Part shown: piece by piece, positions 1 to 8,749 of the stretch
How the letters are laid out: every line of letters begins with the position of its first letter
Numbering within the stretch: the first letter of the stretch is position 1
From: Campylobacter fetus subsp. fetus
Lineage (GTDB): Bacteria; Campylobacterota; Campylobacteria; Campylobacterales; Campylobacteraceae
DNA: 64,000 nt
Assembly: GCF_900475935.1 (NCBI RefSeq)
Contig: NZ_LS483431.1
Span: 1,054,001-1,118,000, forward strand
Reading direction: 5' to 3'
Made by a program: the position numbers and the translations under genes
Notes under the pieces: generated by a model
Seen by the model: the letters and a program-made list of their open reading frames with translations, nothing else
The model's database searches: none
Told to the model about the DNA's origin: nothing

Positions 1-23
1 AAATAAATTAGAAAGATGAATTT

Positions 24-911
24 ATGAAAAGTGTTATATATACTCCTACCGTAACGATTTTCGATGATGAGCAAAATATAGATTTAAAAGCAAATGCAAG
101 ACTTTTGGAGTATCTTTGCGAATTTAGCTTAGATGGATTTGTGCTTTTTGGAAGTACCGGAGAATTTACAGCTTTTGATACCGAACAAAAAAAGAAGCTC
201 ATAGATTTATACTTAAAAATATCAAAATATCCACTATTTGTAGGAACAGGCTCTTTAAACTTTAAAGAGTGCGTAGAACTTAGCAATTACTCTATAGATA
301 ACGGTGCAAAAGGCGTTTTAGTAGTATCTCCGTACTATTACGCCGCTTCGCAGGAAAATCTTTTTGACTACTATGATAAACTAGCAAAAATGGTGCATGG
401 AAACATATTTATATATAATTATCCGGCTAGAACAGGAAATGATATAAGCTCAAAAACAGTTTTAAAGCTTATAGAACGAAATATAAATATAAAAGGTATA
501 AAAGATACTACTCCTATGGTTTCTCATACAAAAGAGATAATAGAAGCAACAAAACAACATAATTTCAGCGTATACTCCGGTTTTGACGATCATTTTGTAG
601 ATAATATTTTTGCTGGCGGAGTCGGCTGTATATCTGGATTATCAAATATAGCCCCGGACATATGGACAAAGCTTGTAAAATCTGCAAATGATAATGATTT
701 TATAAATTTAAAAAACTGTTCATCGGCCATAAATAAACTAATGCAATTATATACACTAGACGCTAATTTCTCACTAATATTTAAAAAGCTTTTAAATTTA
801 AATGGATTAAATTTAAATGAAAATGCTATTTTTCCGTTTAACTCTTTAGACGAGATTAAATTTGAAAAAGCAAAAATGATATTAGAAGATGCGAGAAGGT
901 TAGTAAAATGA
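24..911 (+). CDS. DapA/NAL-family class I aldolase of fucose-type pathway
   Basis: A 295-residue (beta/alpha)8 lyase of the dihydrodipicolinate synthase/N-acetylneuraminate lyase family. Visible family motifs are GSTGEF (about 43-48), the tyrosine of YNYP (Tyr131) and the Schiff-base lysine in GIKDTT (Lys160), so the enzyme should be active. It is first in an operon with UxaA-type dehydratase, SDR and FucP genes. By analogy with the C. jejuni Cj0481-Cj0489 fucose locus it probably splits 2-keto-3-deoxy-L-fuconate into pyruvate and lactaldehyde in the cytoplasm, rather than making lysine precursors. The stop overlaps the next start by 4 nt. The family is certain; the substrate is inferred from context only. 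Confidence 0.85.
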   Translation: MKSVIYTPTVTIFDDEQNIDLKANARLLEYLCEFSLDGFVLFGSTGEFTAFDTEQKKKLIDLYLKISKYPLFVGTGSLNFKECVELSNYSIDNGAKGVLVVSPYYYAASQENLFDYYDKLAKMVHGNIFIYNYPARTGNDISSKTVLKLIERNINIKGIKDTTPMVSHTKEIIEATKQHNFSVYSGFDDHFVDNIFAGGVGCISGLSNIAPDIWTKLVKSANDNDFINLKNCSSAINKLMQLYTLDANFSLIFKKLLNLNGLNLNENAIFPFNSLDEIKFEKAKMILEDARRLVK

Positions 912-2425
912 ACGCTATTCACGTAGATGAAAAGGATAATGCGGCAACTGCTTTAAAACTCATTCAAAAAAACAGTGTAGAACTTGGCGTAACGATAATA
1001 GAAGATATCTCAAAAGGGCATAAATTCGCTACAAAAGATATTAAAAAAGGTGAAGCTATAATAAAATACTCATCAATCATCGGCATAGCAAATCAAGACA
1101 TTAAAAAAGGCGCATGGATACATGTACACAATATCGAAGGTACTAGAGGCAGAGGAGACATAAGTGGAAATTTACATATCGCTTCTCAAAAATTAAAAAA
1201 TAAGAAACAAGCAGCGTCAAACGATAAAAAATACGAGCTTCAAGGCTATAGACGAAGCGATGGCAGCTTTGGACTTAGAAATCATATTTTAATCCTTCCT
1301 AGCGTACATTGCGCAAATAAAGTAGTAGAAAAGATAGCAGCTGCTATAAACTATGGTTTAGGACTAGGAAATGATGAGTGCAAAATAGTATATGTGACTC
1401 ATCAACACGGATGCAGCCAGCTTGAATTTGATGCAAGACAGACTATGGATACACTGGTTGGAAATGGTGCAAATCCAAATGTTTATGGAGTTTTAGTAAT
1501 AGGACTTGGATGTGAAGTAATAAGCGCTCAAAACGTGGCAAAAGAGATAAAAGATAGAGCACCTTATAAGGAAGTGGAGTATTTTACCATTCAACAAAGC
1601 GGAGGAACTAGAAAAAGCATAGAAAAAGGTATAAAAATAGCTAAAAATATGCTACAAAATGCTCTTAAATTTAAAAAAAGTCGCGGTGATTTAAGCGATT
1701 TGATTTTAGGTACTGAGTGTGGAGGAAGCGATAGTTTTTCAGGTTTAAGCGCAAATCCTGCTTTAGGAGTAGCTAGCGATATAGTTATACAAAAAGGCGG
1801 CAGCGTTATCTTAGCTGAAACTACAGAGCTTATAGGAGCCGAGCATATATTAGCGGCTAGAAGTATAAATGAAGATATAAAAGAACAAGTAATATCTACC
1901 ATAACAAGCTTTGAACAAAGAGTTTTGGATTCAAAAGCAGATATAAGAGGAGCAAATCCTAGCCCGGGCAACATAGAAGGAGGATTAAGCTCAATCGAGG
2001 AAAAATCTCTTGGCTGCATTTACAAAGCAGGAAATCAACCGGTAATAAGCGTAAAAAGATATGCGCAGCCTATCACCCAAAAAGGTCTTACTCTAATGGA
2101 TACCCCCGGAAACGATATAGAGCAGTTAAGCGCAATGGTTGCTGGAGGATGTAATATATGTGTATTTACTACAGGAAGAGGAACGCCTACAGGAAGTCCC
2201 ATAACTCCGACTATAAAAGTATCGTCTAATAGTGCCATTTATCACAATATGAATGACGCTATAGATATAAATGCAGGCAGCATAATAGACGGTCAAAAAA
2301 ATATAAAAGAAGTAGGTGAAGAAATTTTAGATTTTATAGTTGCCATCTCAAACGGAAAACTCACAAAAGCTGAACAAAATGACCAAAACGACTTTTCGGT
2401 ATGGCGGCTTGCCACAACGGTTTAA
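908..2425 (+). CDS. uxaA: UxaA-type (altronate/fuconate) dehydratase
   Basis: A 505-residue sugar-acid dehydratase. Residues 1 to about 85 form a SAF domain. The rest is the UxaA/GarD catalytic region, with HQHGC (165-169) and GTECGGSD (268-275), cysteine- and histidine-rich motifs typical of these metal-dependent enzymes. In the neighbouring pathway it most likely dehydrates L-fuconate (or D-arabinonate) to the 2-keto-3-deoxy acid used by the DapA-type aldolase just upstream, which it overlaps by 4 nt. In C. jejuni NCTC 11168 the counterpart is, from memory, split into two reading frames (Cj0482/Cj0483); here it is one uninterrupted ORF. The exact substrate is inferred. Confidence 0.85.
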   Translation: MNAIHVDEKDNAATALKLIQKNSVELGVTIIEDISKGHKFATKDIKKGEAIIKYSSIIGIANQDIKKGAWIHVHNIEGTRGRGDISGNLHIASQKLKNKKQAASNDKKYELQGYRRSDGSFGLRNHILILPSVHCANKVVEKIAAAINYGLGLGNDECKIVYVTHQHGCSQLEFDARQTMDTLVGNGANPNVYGVLVIGLGCEVISAQNVAKEIKDRAPYKEVEYFTIQQSGGTRKSIEKGIKIAKNMLQNALKFKKSRGDLSDLILGTECGGSDSFSGLSANPALGVASDIVIQKGGSVILAETTELIGAEHILAARSINEDIKEQVISTITSFEQRVLDSKADIRGANPSPGNIEGGLSSIEEKSLGCIYKAGNQPVISVKRYAQPITQKGLTLMDTPGNDIEQLSAMVAGGCNICVFTTGRGTPTGSPITPTIKVSSNSAIYHNMNDAIDINAGSIIDGQKNIKEVGEEILDFIVAISNGKLTKAEQNDQNDFSVWRLATTV

Positions 2426-2445
2426 CTAAATTTAAAGGATAAAAC

Positions 2446-3222
2446 ATGGATCTAAATTTAAAAGATAGAGTTGTCATAGTTACTGGCGGCGCAAAAGGCA
2501 TAGGAGCGGGTATATCTCTTGGATTGGCTAAAGAAGGTGCTATTCCTATTATACTATCTAGATCAAAAGCGTCAAATGAATTTGAAAATAGCTTGAAAAG
2601 TTTAACTTCTAAATTTAAATTTATTCAGATAGATTTAAATAATACAGACGAGATAAAACCAGTTATCGATTATGCCGCTAAGGAATATAGAGGAATTTAT
2701 GCAGTAGTAAATAACGCAGGAGCAAACGATAATAAAGATTTAGAATCGACAAGCTGGATGGAATTTGAAAAAAGCTTGCATTCAAATTTAACCCATTATT
2801 ATGAAGTCGTTCATAGCTCGCTTCCGTACTTAAAAGCAAGCAAAGGCTCCATACTAAATATCAGCTCCAAAACAGCACTTACAGGACAAGGCAAAACTAG
2901 CGCTTACGCTGCTGCAAAAGGAGCTATACTAGCTCTTAGTAGAGAGTGGGCGGCGGCTTTGGCTAAAGATAGCGTAAGAAGCAACGCGATAATAGTAGCG
3001 GAGTGCTACACGCCGCTTTATGAAAACTGGATAAAAAACTTTGAAAATCCAGAAGCCAGACTAAAGCTGATAACAGAAAAAATTCCATTTGAACATAGAT
3101 TTACCACAGTCAAAGAGATAGCCGATACGGCTATTTTTTTATTATCCGAATTATCTAGTCATACTACCGGTCAATGGATATTTGTAGACGGCGGATACGT
3201 GCATCTTGATAGAGCATTATAA
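2446..3222 (+). CDS. SDR-family dehydrogenase, probable L-fucose/D-arabinose dehydrogenase
   Basis: A 258-residue short-chain dehydrogenase with the NAD(P)-binding motif TGGAKGIG (13-20), NNAG (89-92), catalytic Ser140/141 and the YxxxK pair Tyr154/Lys158. Length and motifs are those of an intact classical SDR. It lies between the dehydratase and the permease and is preceded by an AAAGGA ribosome-binding site. In C. jejuni the corresponding Cj0485 protein (FucX) oxidises L-fucose, and also D-arabinose, to the lactone as the first step of a non-phosphorylating route. I infer the same role here. The spacing suggests one operon with its neighbours. Confidence 0.85.
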   Translation: MDLNLKDRVVIVTGGAKGIGAGISLGLAKEGAIPIILSRSKASNEFENSLKSLTSKFKFIQIDLNNTDEIKPVIDYAAKEYRGIYAVVNNAGANDNKDLESTSWMEFEKSLHSNLTHYYEVVHSSLPYLKASKGSILNISSKTALTGQGKTSAYAAAKGAILALSREWAAALAKDSVRSNAIIVAECYTPLYENWIKNFENPEARLKLITEKIPFEHRFTTVKEIADTAIFLLSELSSHTTGQWIFVDGGYVHLDRAL

Positions 3223-3232
3223 AGGAGAAAAT

Positions 3233-4432
3233 ATGCAAAACAAAAATATCAAAATAACTTTTATACTAGTTACGTCTCTATTTTTGCTATGGGGGCTTAG
3301 TTACGGACTTTTAGACGTTATGAACAAAAACTTTCAAACTCATCTTGGAATCACAAAAGCAAACTCTGGACTTCTACAAGCTGCGTATTTTGGTGCATAT
3401 TTTATCATCGCCATACCGGCTTCGCTTATAGCTAGTAAATATAGTTATAAAGTCGGTATCATAGTAGGATTGCTGCTTTATGCTATTGGATCTTTGATGA
3501 TAATTCCGGCTAGCAATAGTGCGAATTTCGATCTATTCTTACTTGCATTTTTTATCTTAGCTTGCGGACTTGGAAGTCTTGAAACAAATGCAAATCCATA
3601 CATCACAAAATTAGGAAGTGACAAAAGAGCCTCTTTTCGCCTAAATTTAGCTCAAAGTTTTAATGGCGTTGGGCAATTTATCGGACCGATAATCGGCGGA
3701 AGTCTATTTTTATCTTTAAGTCATGGAAATTTGGATGAAAATATGAAAAACGTACAAATGGTATACGTAGGAATAGCGGCTATAGTCTTGTTTATCATGC
3801 TGCTTTTTATAATCATTAAAATGCCTGAGATAACAAACGAAGATGAAAAACAACAAAATAGCGGAGGATATAAAGATCTATTAAACTATAAACACTTTAA
3901 AATAGGCGTTTTAGCACAATTTTTATATGTAGCTGCTCAAGTAGGAGCCGGAGCTTTTTTTATAAATTACTCAGTAGAACACTGGGATACTCTTAGTGAT
4001 GCTAATGCAGCTTGGTATCTTAGTACGGCTTTAGTAGCATTTATGATAGGAAGAGTCGTAACTACTCCATTTATGGTAAAATTTAGTCCAAATAACGTAC
4101 TTGGAATATATGCACTCATAAACTCTATCATCATAATTTTGCTTTATATATTAAGCGGACCTATAAGCGTATATGCTCTTATAGCTATGTTTTTCTTTAT
4201 GAGTATAAGTTTTCCGACTATATTTGCTTTAAGCATAGTAAATATACCTTCAAATTTAGTAAAACCTGCTTCTAGCATACTTGTAATGAGTATAGTAGGC
4301 GGCGCTATAATGCCTTTTATTATGGGTAAAATAGCAGACGTAACGCATCAAACTGCCGCTGGATTTTTAGTATTATTTCCGTGCTTTTTATTTGTTGCTT
4401 GGTATGGATTTAAAGGAAGCAAACTAGATTAA
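3233..4432 (+). CDS. fucP: L-fucose:H+ symporter family permease (MFS)
   Basis: A 399-residue major facilitator protein with about twelve hydrophobic segments. It resembles FucP, including the early LLWGLSYGLLDVMNK stretch of the first helix and the conserved SLETNANPYI region. It should import L-fucose or a related sugar across the inner membrane by proton symport. I start at the ATG at 3233, which has AAGGAG at ideal spacing. The longer reading frame from 3206 would overlap the upstream SDR gene by 17 nt and adds only a hydrophilic tail. It forms an operon with the catabolic genes on both sides. Confidence 0.88.
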   Translation: MQNKNIKITFILVTSLFLLWGLSYGLLDVMNKNFQTHLGITKANSGLLQAAYFGAYFIIAIPASLIASKYSYKVGIIVGLLLYAIGSLMIIPASNSANFDLFLLAFFILACGLGSLETNANPYITKLGSDKRASFRLNLAQSFNGVGQFIGPIIGGSLFLSLSHGNLDENMKNVQMVYVGIAAIVLFIMLLFIIIKMPEITNEDEKQQNSGGYKDLLNYKHFKIGVLAQFLYVAAQVGAGAFFINYSVEHWDTLSDANAAWYLSTALVAFMIGRVVTTPFMVKFSPNNVLGIYALINSIIIILLYILSGPISVYALIAMFFFMSISFPTIFALSIVNIPSNLVKPASSILVMSIVGGAIMPFIMGKIADVTHQTAAGFLVLFPCFLFVAWYGFKGSKLD

Positions 4433-4457
4433 TTTAAATTTTAAAAAGGTTAAAAAT

Positions 4458-5561
4458 ATGCTTGAAATAGTAGATACTCACTTTCATATCTGGGATTTAG
4501 ATATACTGCATTTACCTTGGCTAAACTCTTATAAAGGAGTTATAAACAGAAGTTTTGATATAGATGATATATGCAAAGCTTATGGCAAATACGATCTCTG
4601 CTTTAAAGGAGGAATTTATGTCGAGGTGGATTGCGATGATAGGGTAAAAGAGGATGAACATATATTTAGTTTAAACAGTCCTTTTATATTAGCCAAAATT
4701 ATGAGAGCAAAACTATGTGAGCATATGAGACTACCTCTTGGAATAGCAGGAGTTAGAGAACCTTTGCATATAGATAGCTCTAAGCGCGGAAGATGCTTAG
4801 AGAAAAGTTTCATATCCGGGCTTGAAGTTTTAAGCCAAATGGATCTGATATTTGAAAGCTGTAACAGAGTTGATGAAATAGAAGATATCTATAGTGCTCT
4901 ATCTTTAGTTCCTGATTTAAAAGTAGTGATAAACCACTGCGCAAACGTAAAAGAACTAAATAGCGAATATAAAAGAACAATGTCTAAAATAGCAAAACTT
5001 CCAAACGCATATCTAAAAATTTCCGGATTTGCGACCAACGATAAAAGTTTTGTAAAAAATCTTCTTAACTTCGTAACCGGAGAATTCGATAAAAGTAAAC
5101 TTCTATATGCTTCGAATTTCCCGGTTGTCGAGCTGTATTCAAATTTCGACGAACATTTACAAATCTTAAGAGAGTACTTCGCAGACGACGCTGATTTTTT
5201 CTCAAAAAACGCAAAAAAACTCTACAAAATCAACAAAACACAGAAATTCGCAAGTGTGATAAAAATAAGAAAAGACAAAATCGATACCTACAAAAAACTT
5301 CATGAAAATCCGCTATCAGGAGTAAATAAAATGATAAAAGAGTGCGGTATAACCAGATATGAGATTTATCATAGAGATGATATGCTTTTTTCTATTATGG
5401 AGTACAACGGAGATGATTTTGATTATGATATGACAAAAATGGCTAATGATGAAGCTACGAAAGAATGGTGGAAATTAACTGATCCATGCCAAAAAAGAAT
5501 CGAAGATGCTAAAAAAGATGAGTGGTGGGCAGCTATGGATTTAGTTTATCGACTAAAATAG
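4458..5561 (+). CDS. Amidohydrolase (lactonase)-mutarotase fusion protein
   Basis: A 367-residue protein with two recognisable parts. Residues 1 to about 250 are an amidohydrolase_2 TIM barrel with the metal motif DTHFHIWD (6-13), as in fucono-1,5-lactonases of sugar catabolism. Residues 264-367 are a 104-residue domain of the L-rhamnose/L-fucose mutarotase (RhaM) family, beginning FASVIKIR and ending with the tryptophan-rich EWWAAMD segment. A linker of roughly 10-15 lysine-rich residues joins them. In C. jejuni these are two adjacent genes (Cj0487 and Cj0488, from memory). Joint roles would be sugar anomer conversion and lactone hydrolysis. The frame is open throughout, so this is a true fusion unless there is a sequencing error at the junction. 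Confidence 0.85.
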   Translation: MLEIVDTHFHIWDLDILHLPWLNSYKGVINRSFDIDDICKAYGKYDLCFKGGIYVEVDCDDRVKEDEHIFSLNSPFILAKIMRAKLCEHMRLPLGIAGVREPLHIDSSKRGRCLEKSFISGLEVLSQMDLIFESCNRVDEIEDIYSALSLVPDLKVVINHCANVKELNSEYKRTMSKIAKLPNAYLKISGFATNDKSFVKNLLNFVTGEFDKSKLLYASNFPVVELYSNFDEHLQILREYFADDADFFSKNAKKLYKINKTQKFASVIKIRKDKIDTYKKLHENPLSGVNKMIKECGITRYEIYHRDDMLFSIMEYNGDDFDYDMTKMANDEATKEWWKLTDPCQKRIEDAKKDEWWAAMDLVYRLK

Positions 5562-5636
5562 TTTTAAATTTAAAGAAATTCTCAACATTAAGTCTAAAAT
5601 TTTAAAAAAATACTTTAAATTTACGATAAAAAATGG

Positions 5637-5642
5637 TAGAAT
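5637..5642 (+). promoter_or_regulatory. Candidate -10 element for fliW
   Basis: TAGAAT lies 29 nt before the fliW start, in an AT-rich intergenic stretch of about 100 nt after the sugar operon. One mismatch to TATAAT. Campylobacter promoters often lack a clear -35 and I see none here. No strong terminator was found after the preceding gene, so read-through from the sugar operon is also possible. Confidence 0.35.
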
Positions 5643-5670
5643 ATACTAAATTTAAAAAAGGAGCATGCAG

Positions 5671-6057
5671 ATGACATTCAGTGTTAAAAGTCCAATATTA
5701 GGTTTTGAAGGTATTAAAAACGTAGAAATTACAAAGATTGATGATTTTTTTGTTAAAATGCAAGACAAAGACGGAGATACGTCATTTACTATGATAAATC
5801 CATATTCACTAAGAAATTATGAATTTGATATACCTACATACTATCAAGATTTAATGCAAATAAGCGACAAAAGCGAATTACAAGTATATAATATGCTAGT
5901 TATTTCTAGCCCTATAGAAGAATCAAGCGTAAATTTTATGGCTCCTATAGTTTGTAATACTACAAATATGACTCTTTCGCAAGTTATACTAGATCCTGTG
6001 AATTACCCTCAGTATAGTCAAGCTGAAAAAATAAGCACGCTTCTTAAAAAGAAATAA
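5671..6057 (+). CDS. fliW: Flagellar assembly factor FliW
   Basis: A 128-residue protein of the FliW family, with the typical opening [14 protein letters not shown], the [14 protein letters not shown] segment and a terminal [10 protein letters not shown] motif. FliW binds the CsrA translational regulator and flagellin, and so couples flagellin secretion to flagellin translation in Campylobacter. I choose the ATG at 5671 because AAGGAG (5658-5663) is 7 nt upstream; the ATG at 5665 is only 1 nt away from it. The next genes are pseudopilins. From memory, C. jejuni also has fliW close to the transformation pseudopilin ctsT (Cj1075-Cj1077). Confidence 0.93.
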   Translation: MTFSVKSPILGFEGIKNVEITKIDDFFVKMQDKDGDTSFTMINPYSLRNYEFDIPTYYQDLMQISDKSELQVYNMLVISSPIEESSVNFMAPIVCNTTNMTLSQVILDPVNYPQYSQAEKISTLLKKK

Positions 6058-6079
6058 TTTAGTGGCAAAAGCCACTAAA
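6058..6079 (+). promoter_or_regulatory. Perfect 9-bp hairpin between fliW and pseudopilin gene
   Basis: TTTAGTGGC-AAAA-GCCACTAAA is a perfect stem with a four-base loop, starting right after the fliW stop and ending 5 nt before the next ATG. No T-run follows, so it is a poor terminator. There is no purine-rich ribosome-binding site between it and the ATG. It may limit expression of the pseudopilin genes or mark an mRNA processing point. Function is inferred only. Confidence 0.5.
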
Positions 6080-6084
6080 CTACT

Positions 6085-6759
6085 ATGAAACATGCTTTTA
6101 CGGTATTAGAGCTTATCTTAGTTATTGTTATAGTAGGAATTAGCGCGGCAGCTGTACCTGCACTAGTGATGTCCAGCACAAAAACAAATGAAGCTGTTTT
6201 ACTACAAGAAGCCATAACCTCATCAAAAACAAAACTCTCTCAAATATTATTATATCCTTGGAACAGTGCGTTGAATCAATCAAACTCAAATACATCGTCT
6301 TTCCCTATCTTAAAAACATCATCTGTAGACAATCTGGCAAAAAGTAGACCGGGTTTAAATAGCTTTTATAACAAAAGGGATATTACAAGATTAAAGGATG
6401 ATGGCACCACAGAAGAAGTCAATGCAGAAATCGTAGGAACTGCTGCTAAAAAAGAAGGAATAAATCAATTTGATCAAGACAAAGGAAGTATAGATATATC
6501 AAATCCAAAATTCAATGAGCGTAAAAATATTCTAAAATTAGATTATACCGTAACAGTAAGCTATCTTTACGTACCTAACAATGAATGAAATCTAGAAGGA
6601 GCATATACTAAAAATACAACAAATGAAATCTCAGTAAAGATAGAAACAACAGCAACTCTTTCAGATAAGAAAAAAAACGTAGTAATGAGAGCTTATAGTT
6701 TTAATATAGGAACGCCTAAGATTATTACAAAATCTTTTGCGAATAGTGAGTTTAAATAA
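6085..6759 (+). pseudogene. Type II/IV pseudopilin gene interrupted by in-frame TGA
   Basis: The N-terminus MKHAFTVLELILVIVIVG is a prepilin leader: short basic segment, cleavage expected between Ala4 and Phe5, Glu at mature position 5, then a hydrophobic helix. The frame stops at TGA 6586-6588 after 167 codons, but the same frame then stays open for 56 more codons to TAA 6757-6759. That TAA overlaps the ATG of the next pseudopilin gene. The downstream part reads like normal coding sequence, so this is probably a recent nonsense mutation in a gene of 224 codons. Neighbours are two further pseudopilin-like genes; in C. jejuni such genes near fliW serve DNA uptake (CtsT). A shortened product could still be made. 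Confidence 0.75.
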
Positions 6760-7685
6760 TGAAACGCGCATTTACTATGATAGAACTAGTCGTAGCTATA
6801 GTAATTTCTGGTATATTGCTATCTATAGGAGTTAAAATATTTGATGTAATTTATACAAATTACATTAGACAAAAAAGTATAGTAGAGCTAGAATCTATAT
6901 CAAAAACAGTTATAGAGCAGATAGAAAAACGACTATCATACCGCATAAAACCGACTTTATCAGTAAATATAGAAAATAAATATAAGCGTTTAGACAAACT
7001 AACGGATGACGATATAAAGACTAATAAAAAATATCCGATTATATGGTATATGCAAAGCTATGAAACACAAAGAATATTTAACGATGATAAAAGAATACTC
7101 GGCTGGAGCGGATTTATAAATTTAGATAAAGATAAAACACATCCAGATAAAACAGATAAAAATGAAGAAGTACTAACTATCAACTCACCGGGAAGTAATT
7201 TTTCAAAGATTGAAAATATTATAAAAGATTTGGGTTTTAGTGATCTTTTTATAGTATTTAAAGTAGATCAGGGAAACAACAATGATCAATACTATAATAT
7301 AAAATCAGATGATAAAAATCCTTTAGCACATAAAATAAAAATTAAAAATGATACGAATTTAAATATAGATAAACCGAAATTTCTTGAAAAGAAAGATACT
7401 AATAAATTAGAAATATCTGAGCTATACTATCTATCTCACTCCATAAATCAACTTAGTATAGATAAGGATAACAATCTTTGGCTAACCGAATTTATTCCAT
7501 TTGGAAATGATAATGGAACGCACAAAGAAGTTAGGAAAAACGTATTAGCCGAAAACGTAAGCTCACTTAGATTTATGTATCTAGGCGGAAGCGACTCTAT
7601 CTCTATAAAACTCTGCTTAGAAGATCCAAATTTTAAAATAAAAGGTCAAAAATTAGAAGTTTGTAAAACCCAGGTGGTGCAGTGA
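6759..7685 (+). CDS. Pseudopilin-like protein (minor, PulJ/PilW type)
   Basis: A 308-residue protein with the prepilin leader MKRAFTMIELVVAIVISG, predicted cleavage after Ala4 and Glu at mature position 5, followed by a large hydrophilic charged domain. The size and second place in a pseudopilin cluster fit a minor pseudopilin of the PulJ/PilW kind that would sit near the tip of a pseudopilus. The start overlaps the stop of the interrupted upstream gene by one base and the end overlaps the next gene, so translation is coupled. The likely role is natural transformation or type II-like secretion, judged by analogy with C. jejuni Cj1077-Cj1079. No catalytic motif is expected. Confidence 0.72.
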   Translation: MKRAFTMIELVVAIVISGILLSIGVKIFDVIYTNYIRQKSIVELESISKTVIEQIEKRLSYRIKPTLSVNIENKYKRLDKLTDDDIKTNKKYPIIWYMQSYETQRIFNDDKRILGWSGFINLDKDKTHPDKTDKNEEVLTINSPGSNFSKIENIIKDLGFSDLFIVFKVDQGNNNDQYYNIKSDDKNPLAHKIKIKNDTNLNIDKPKFLEKKDTNKLEISELYYLSHSINQLSIDKDNNLWLTEFIPFGNDNGTHKEVRKNVLAENVSSLRFMYLGGSDSISIKLCLEDPNFKIKGQKLEVCKTQVVQ

Positions 7686-8167
7686 TGAAAAAAGCTTTTA
7701 GTTTGATTATGGCGATATTTTTTGTAGTTATGCTTGGGATAGTAGGAACTCTTACATTAAGAATCATAGCCGGAGGTAGCAAAGAGAGCGCGGATTTATA
7801 TCTATATGAACAAGCAAAACTTTTAGCTATTAGCGGAACTGAGTACGCTATACTAAAAATTCAAGAAAAAGACTTTACAGAAGCAGATTGCGACAATAAT
7901 TTCACTTTATCCTATCCAACAACAGACAAACCCATTTTTACAATTACTGTAGATGTAACGTATATAGGAGCAAATCCGCCTACCAAGTGTACAGAATGGA
8001 TAGATTCTGGTATTACACAAGATAAAGACGGTCAAGAGCTAAAAGACGCTGATGGAAAACCTAAAACTTCTATCCAAGCAGTCATCTTAGATACAAGCGT
8101 AATCTCAGACGCAAGGATTACTCAAGAACAGATCTCCATAAAGCGTACAACTATCCAAAAACCGTGA
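7685..8167 (+). CDS. Pseudopilin-like protein (PulK/PilX type)
   Basis: A 160-residue protein starting MKKAFSLIMAIFFVVMLG, a prepilin-like leader without the usual Glu5, followed by a hydrophobic helix and a periplasmic domain with cysteines near residues 70 and 97. Absence of Glu5 is known for GspK/PilX-type components that cap the pseudopilus. I start at the ATG 7685, which overlaps the upstream TGA (TGATG); an extra GTG codon lies just before. It is the last gene of the cluster; hpf follows with its own promoter. Family assignment rests on the leader and the gene order. Confidence 0.65.
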   Translation: MKKAFSLIMAIFFVVMLGIVGTLTLRIIAGGSKESADLYLYEQAKLLAISGTEYAILKIQEKDFTEADCDNNFTLSYPTTDKPIFTITVDVTYIGANPPTKCTEWIDSGITQDKDGQELKDADGKPKTSIQAVILDTSVISDARITQEQISIKRTTIQKP

Positions 8168-8175
8168 TTTTATGG

Positions 8176-8204
8176 TATAATATATTAACTTTATTCCAAA
8201 GGAG
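8176..8204 (+). promoter_or_regulatory. Promoter -10 and ribosome-binding site of hpf
   Basis: TATAAT at 8176-8181 (preceded by ATGG) is a perfect -10 hexamer. AAAGGAG at 8198-8204 is 6 nt from the hpf ATG. This gives hpf its own transcript, separate from the pseudopilin genes that end 9 nt before the hexamer. Confidence 0.65.
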
Positions 8205-8210
8205 CATGAA

Positions 8211-8741
8211 ATGAATACAAGTATTGTAGGAAAACAATTTGAATTAACACAAGCTATAAAAAACTATATAGATAATGCATTTGAGTCATTATCTAAATAC
8301 AATCTTGATATTATTTCAAGTAGGGTTATCATATCAGCAGATGAAAAACAAGGTAAAAAAGGCTTTGATGTTGAATTTGCTATAAACCTTGCAAAAAAAG
8401 ATACGATCGTCATAAGACAAAAAGATAAAGATCTTTACGCGGCTATCGATTTAGCGGTTGATAGAGCAAGCAAAGTTTTACGTAGACATCACGATAAACT
8501 AACAACCCATAAAAACAAAGATGATGAAAAAGCAAGTATAAACGGTATCATAGACGAACCTCATATAGATGGAGTAGACGAGATAGTTCCGGCTGAACTT
8601 GAACTTTATAAGCCTATTGAGATAGAAGAAGCTTTAGAAAAACTAAAAAACTCAGGTGCACAATTTTATGTATTTAATGATATGGAAGCCAAAATGCGTA
8701 TCATTTATAAAAGAAACGACGGCAAATTCGGACTTTATTAG
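8211..8741 (+). CDS. hpf: Long-form ribosome hibernation promoting factor
   Basis: A 176-residue HPF/RaiA protein. Residues 1 to about 100 are the S30AE domain that sits in the decoding region of the 30S subunit (NTSIVGKQFELTQAIKNYI at the start, the DLYAAIDLAVDRASKVLRRH helix). Residues 120-176 are the C-terminal domain of long HPF that dimerises ribosomes into 100S particles. It acts in stationary phase and stress. It has its own promoter and a strong terminator directly downstream, so it is probably a single-gene transcript. Confidence 0.92.
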   Translation: MNTSIVGKQFELTQAIKNYIDNAFESLSKYNLDIISSRVIISADEKQGKKGFDVEFAINLAKKDTIVIRQKDKDLYAAIDLAVDRASKVLRRHHDKLTTHKNKDDEKASINGIIDEPHIDGVDEIVPAELELYKPIEIEEALEKLKNSGAQFYVFNDMEAKMRIIYKRNDGKFGLY

Positions 8742-8749
8742 AAAAGTTT

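Noticed and set aside
3206-3232. Longer N-terminus of FucP from 3206
   Set aside because: Overlaps the SDR gene and would place AAGGAG inside the coding region; the ATG at 3233 has ideal spacing.
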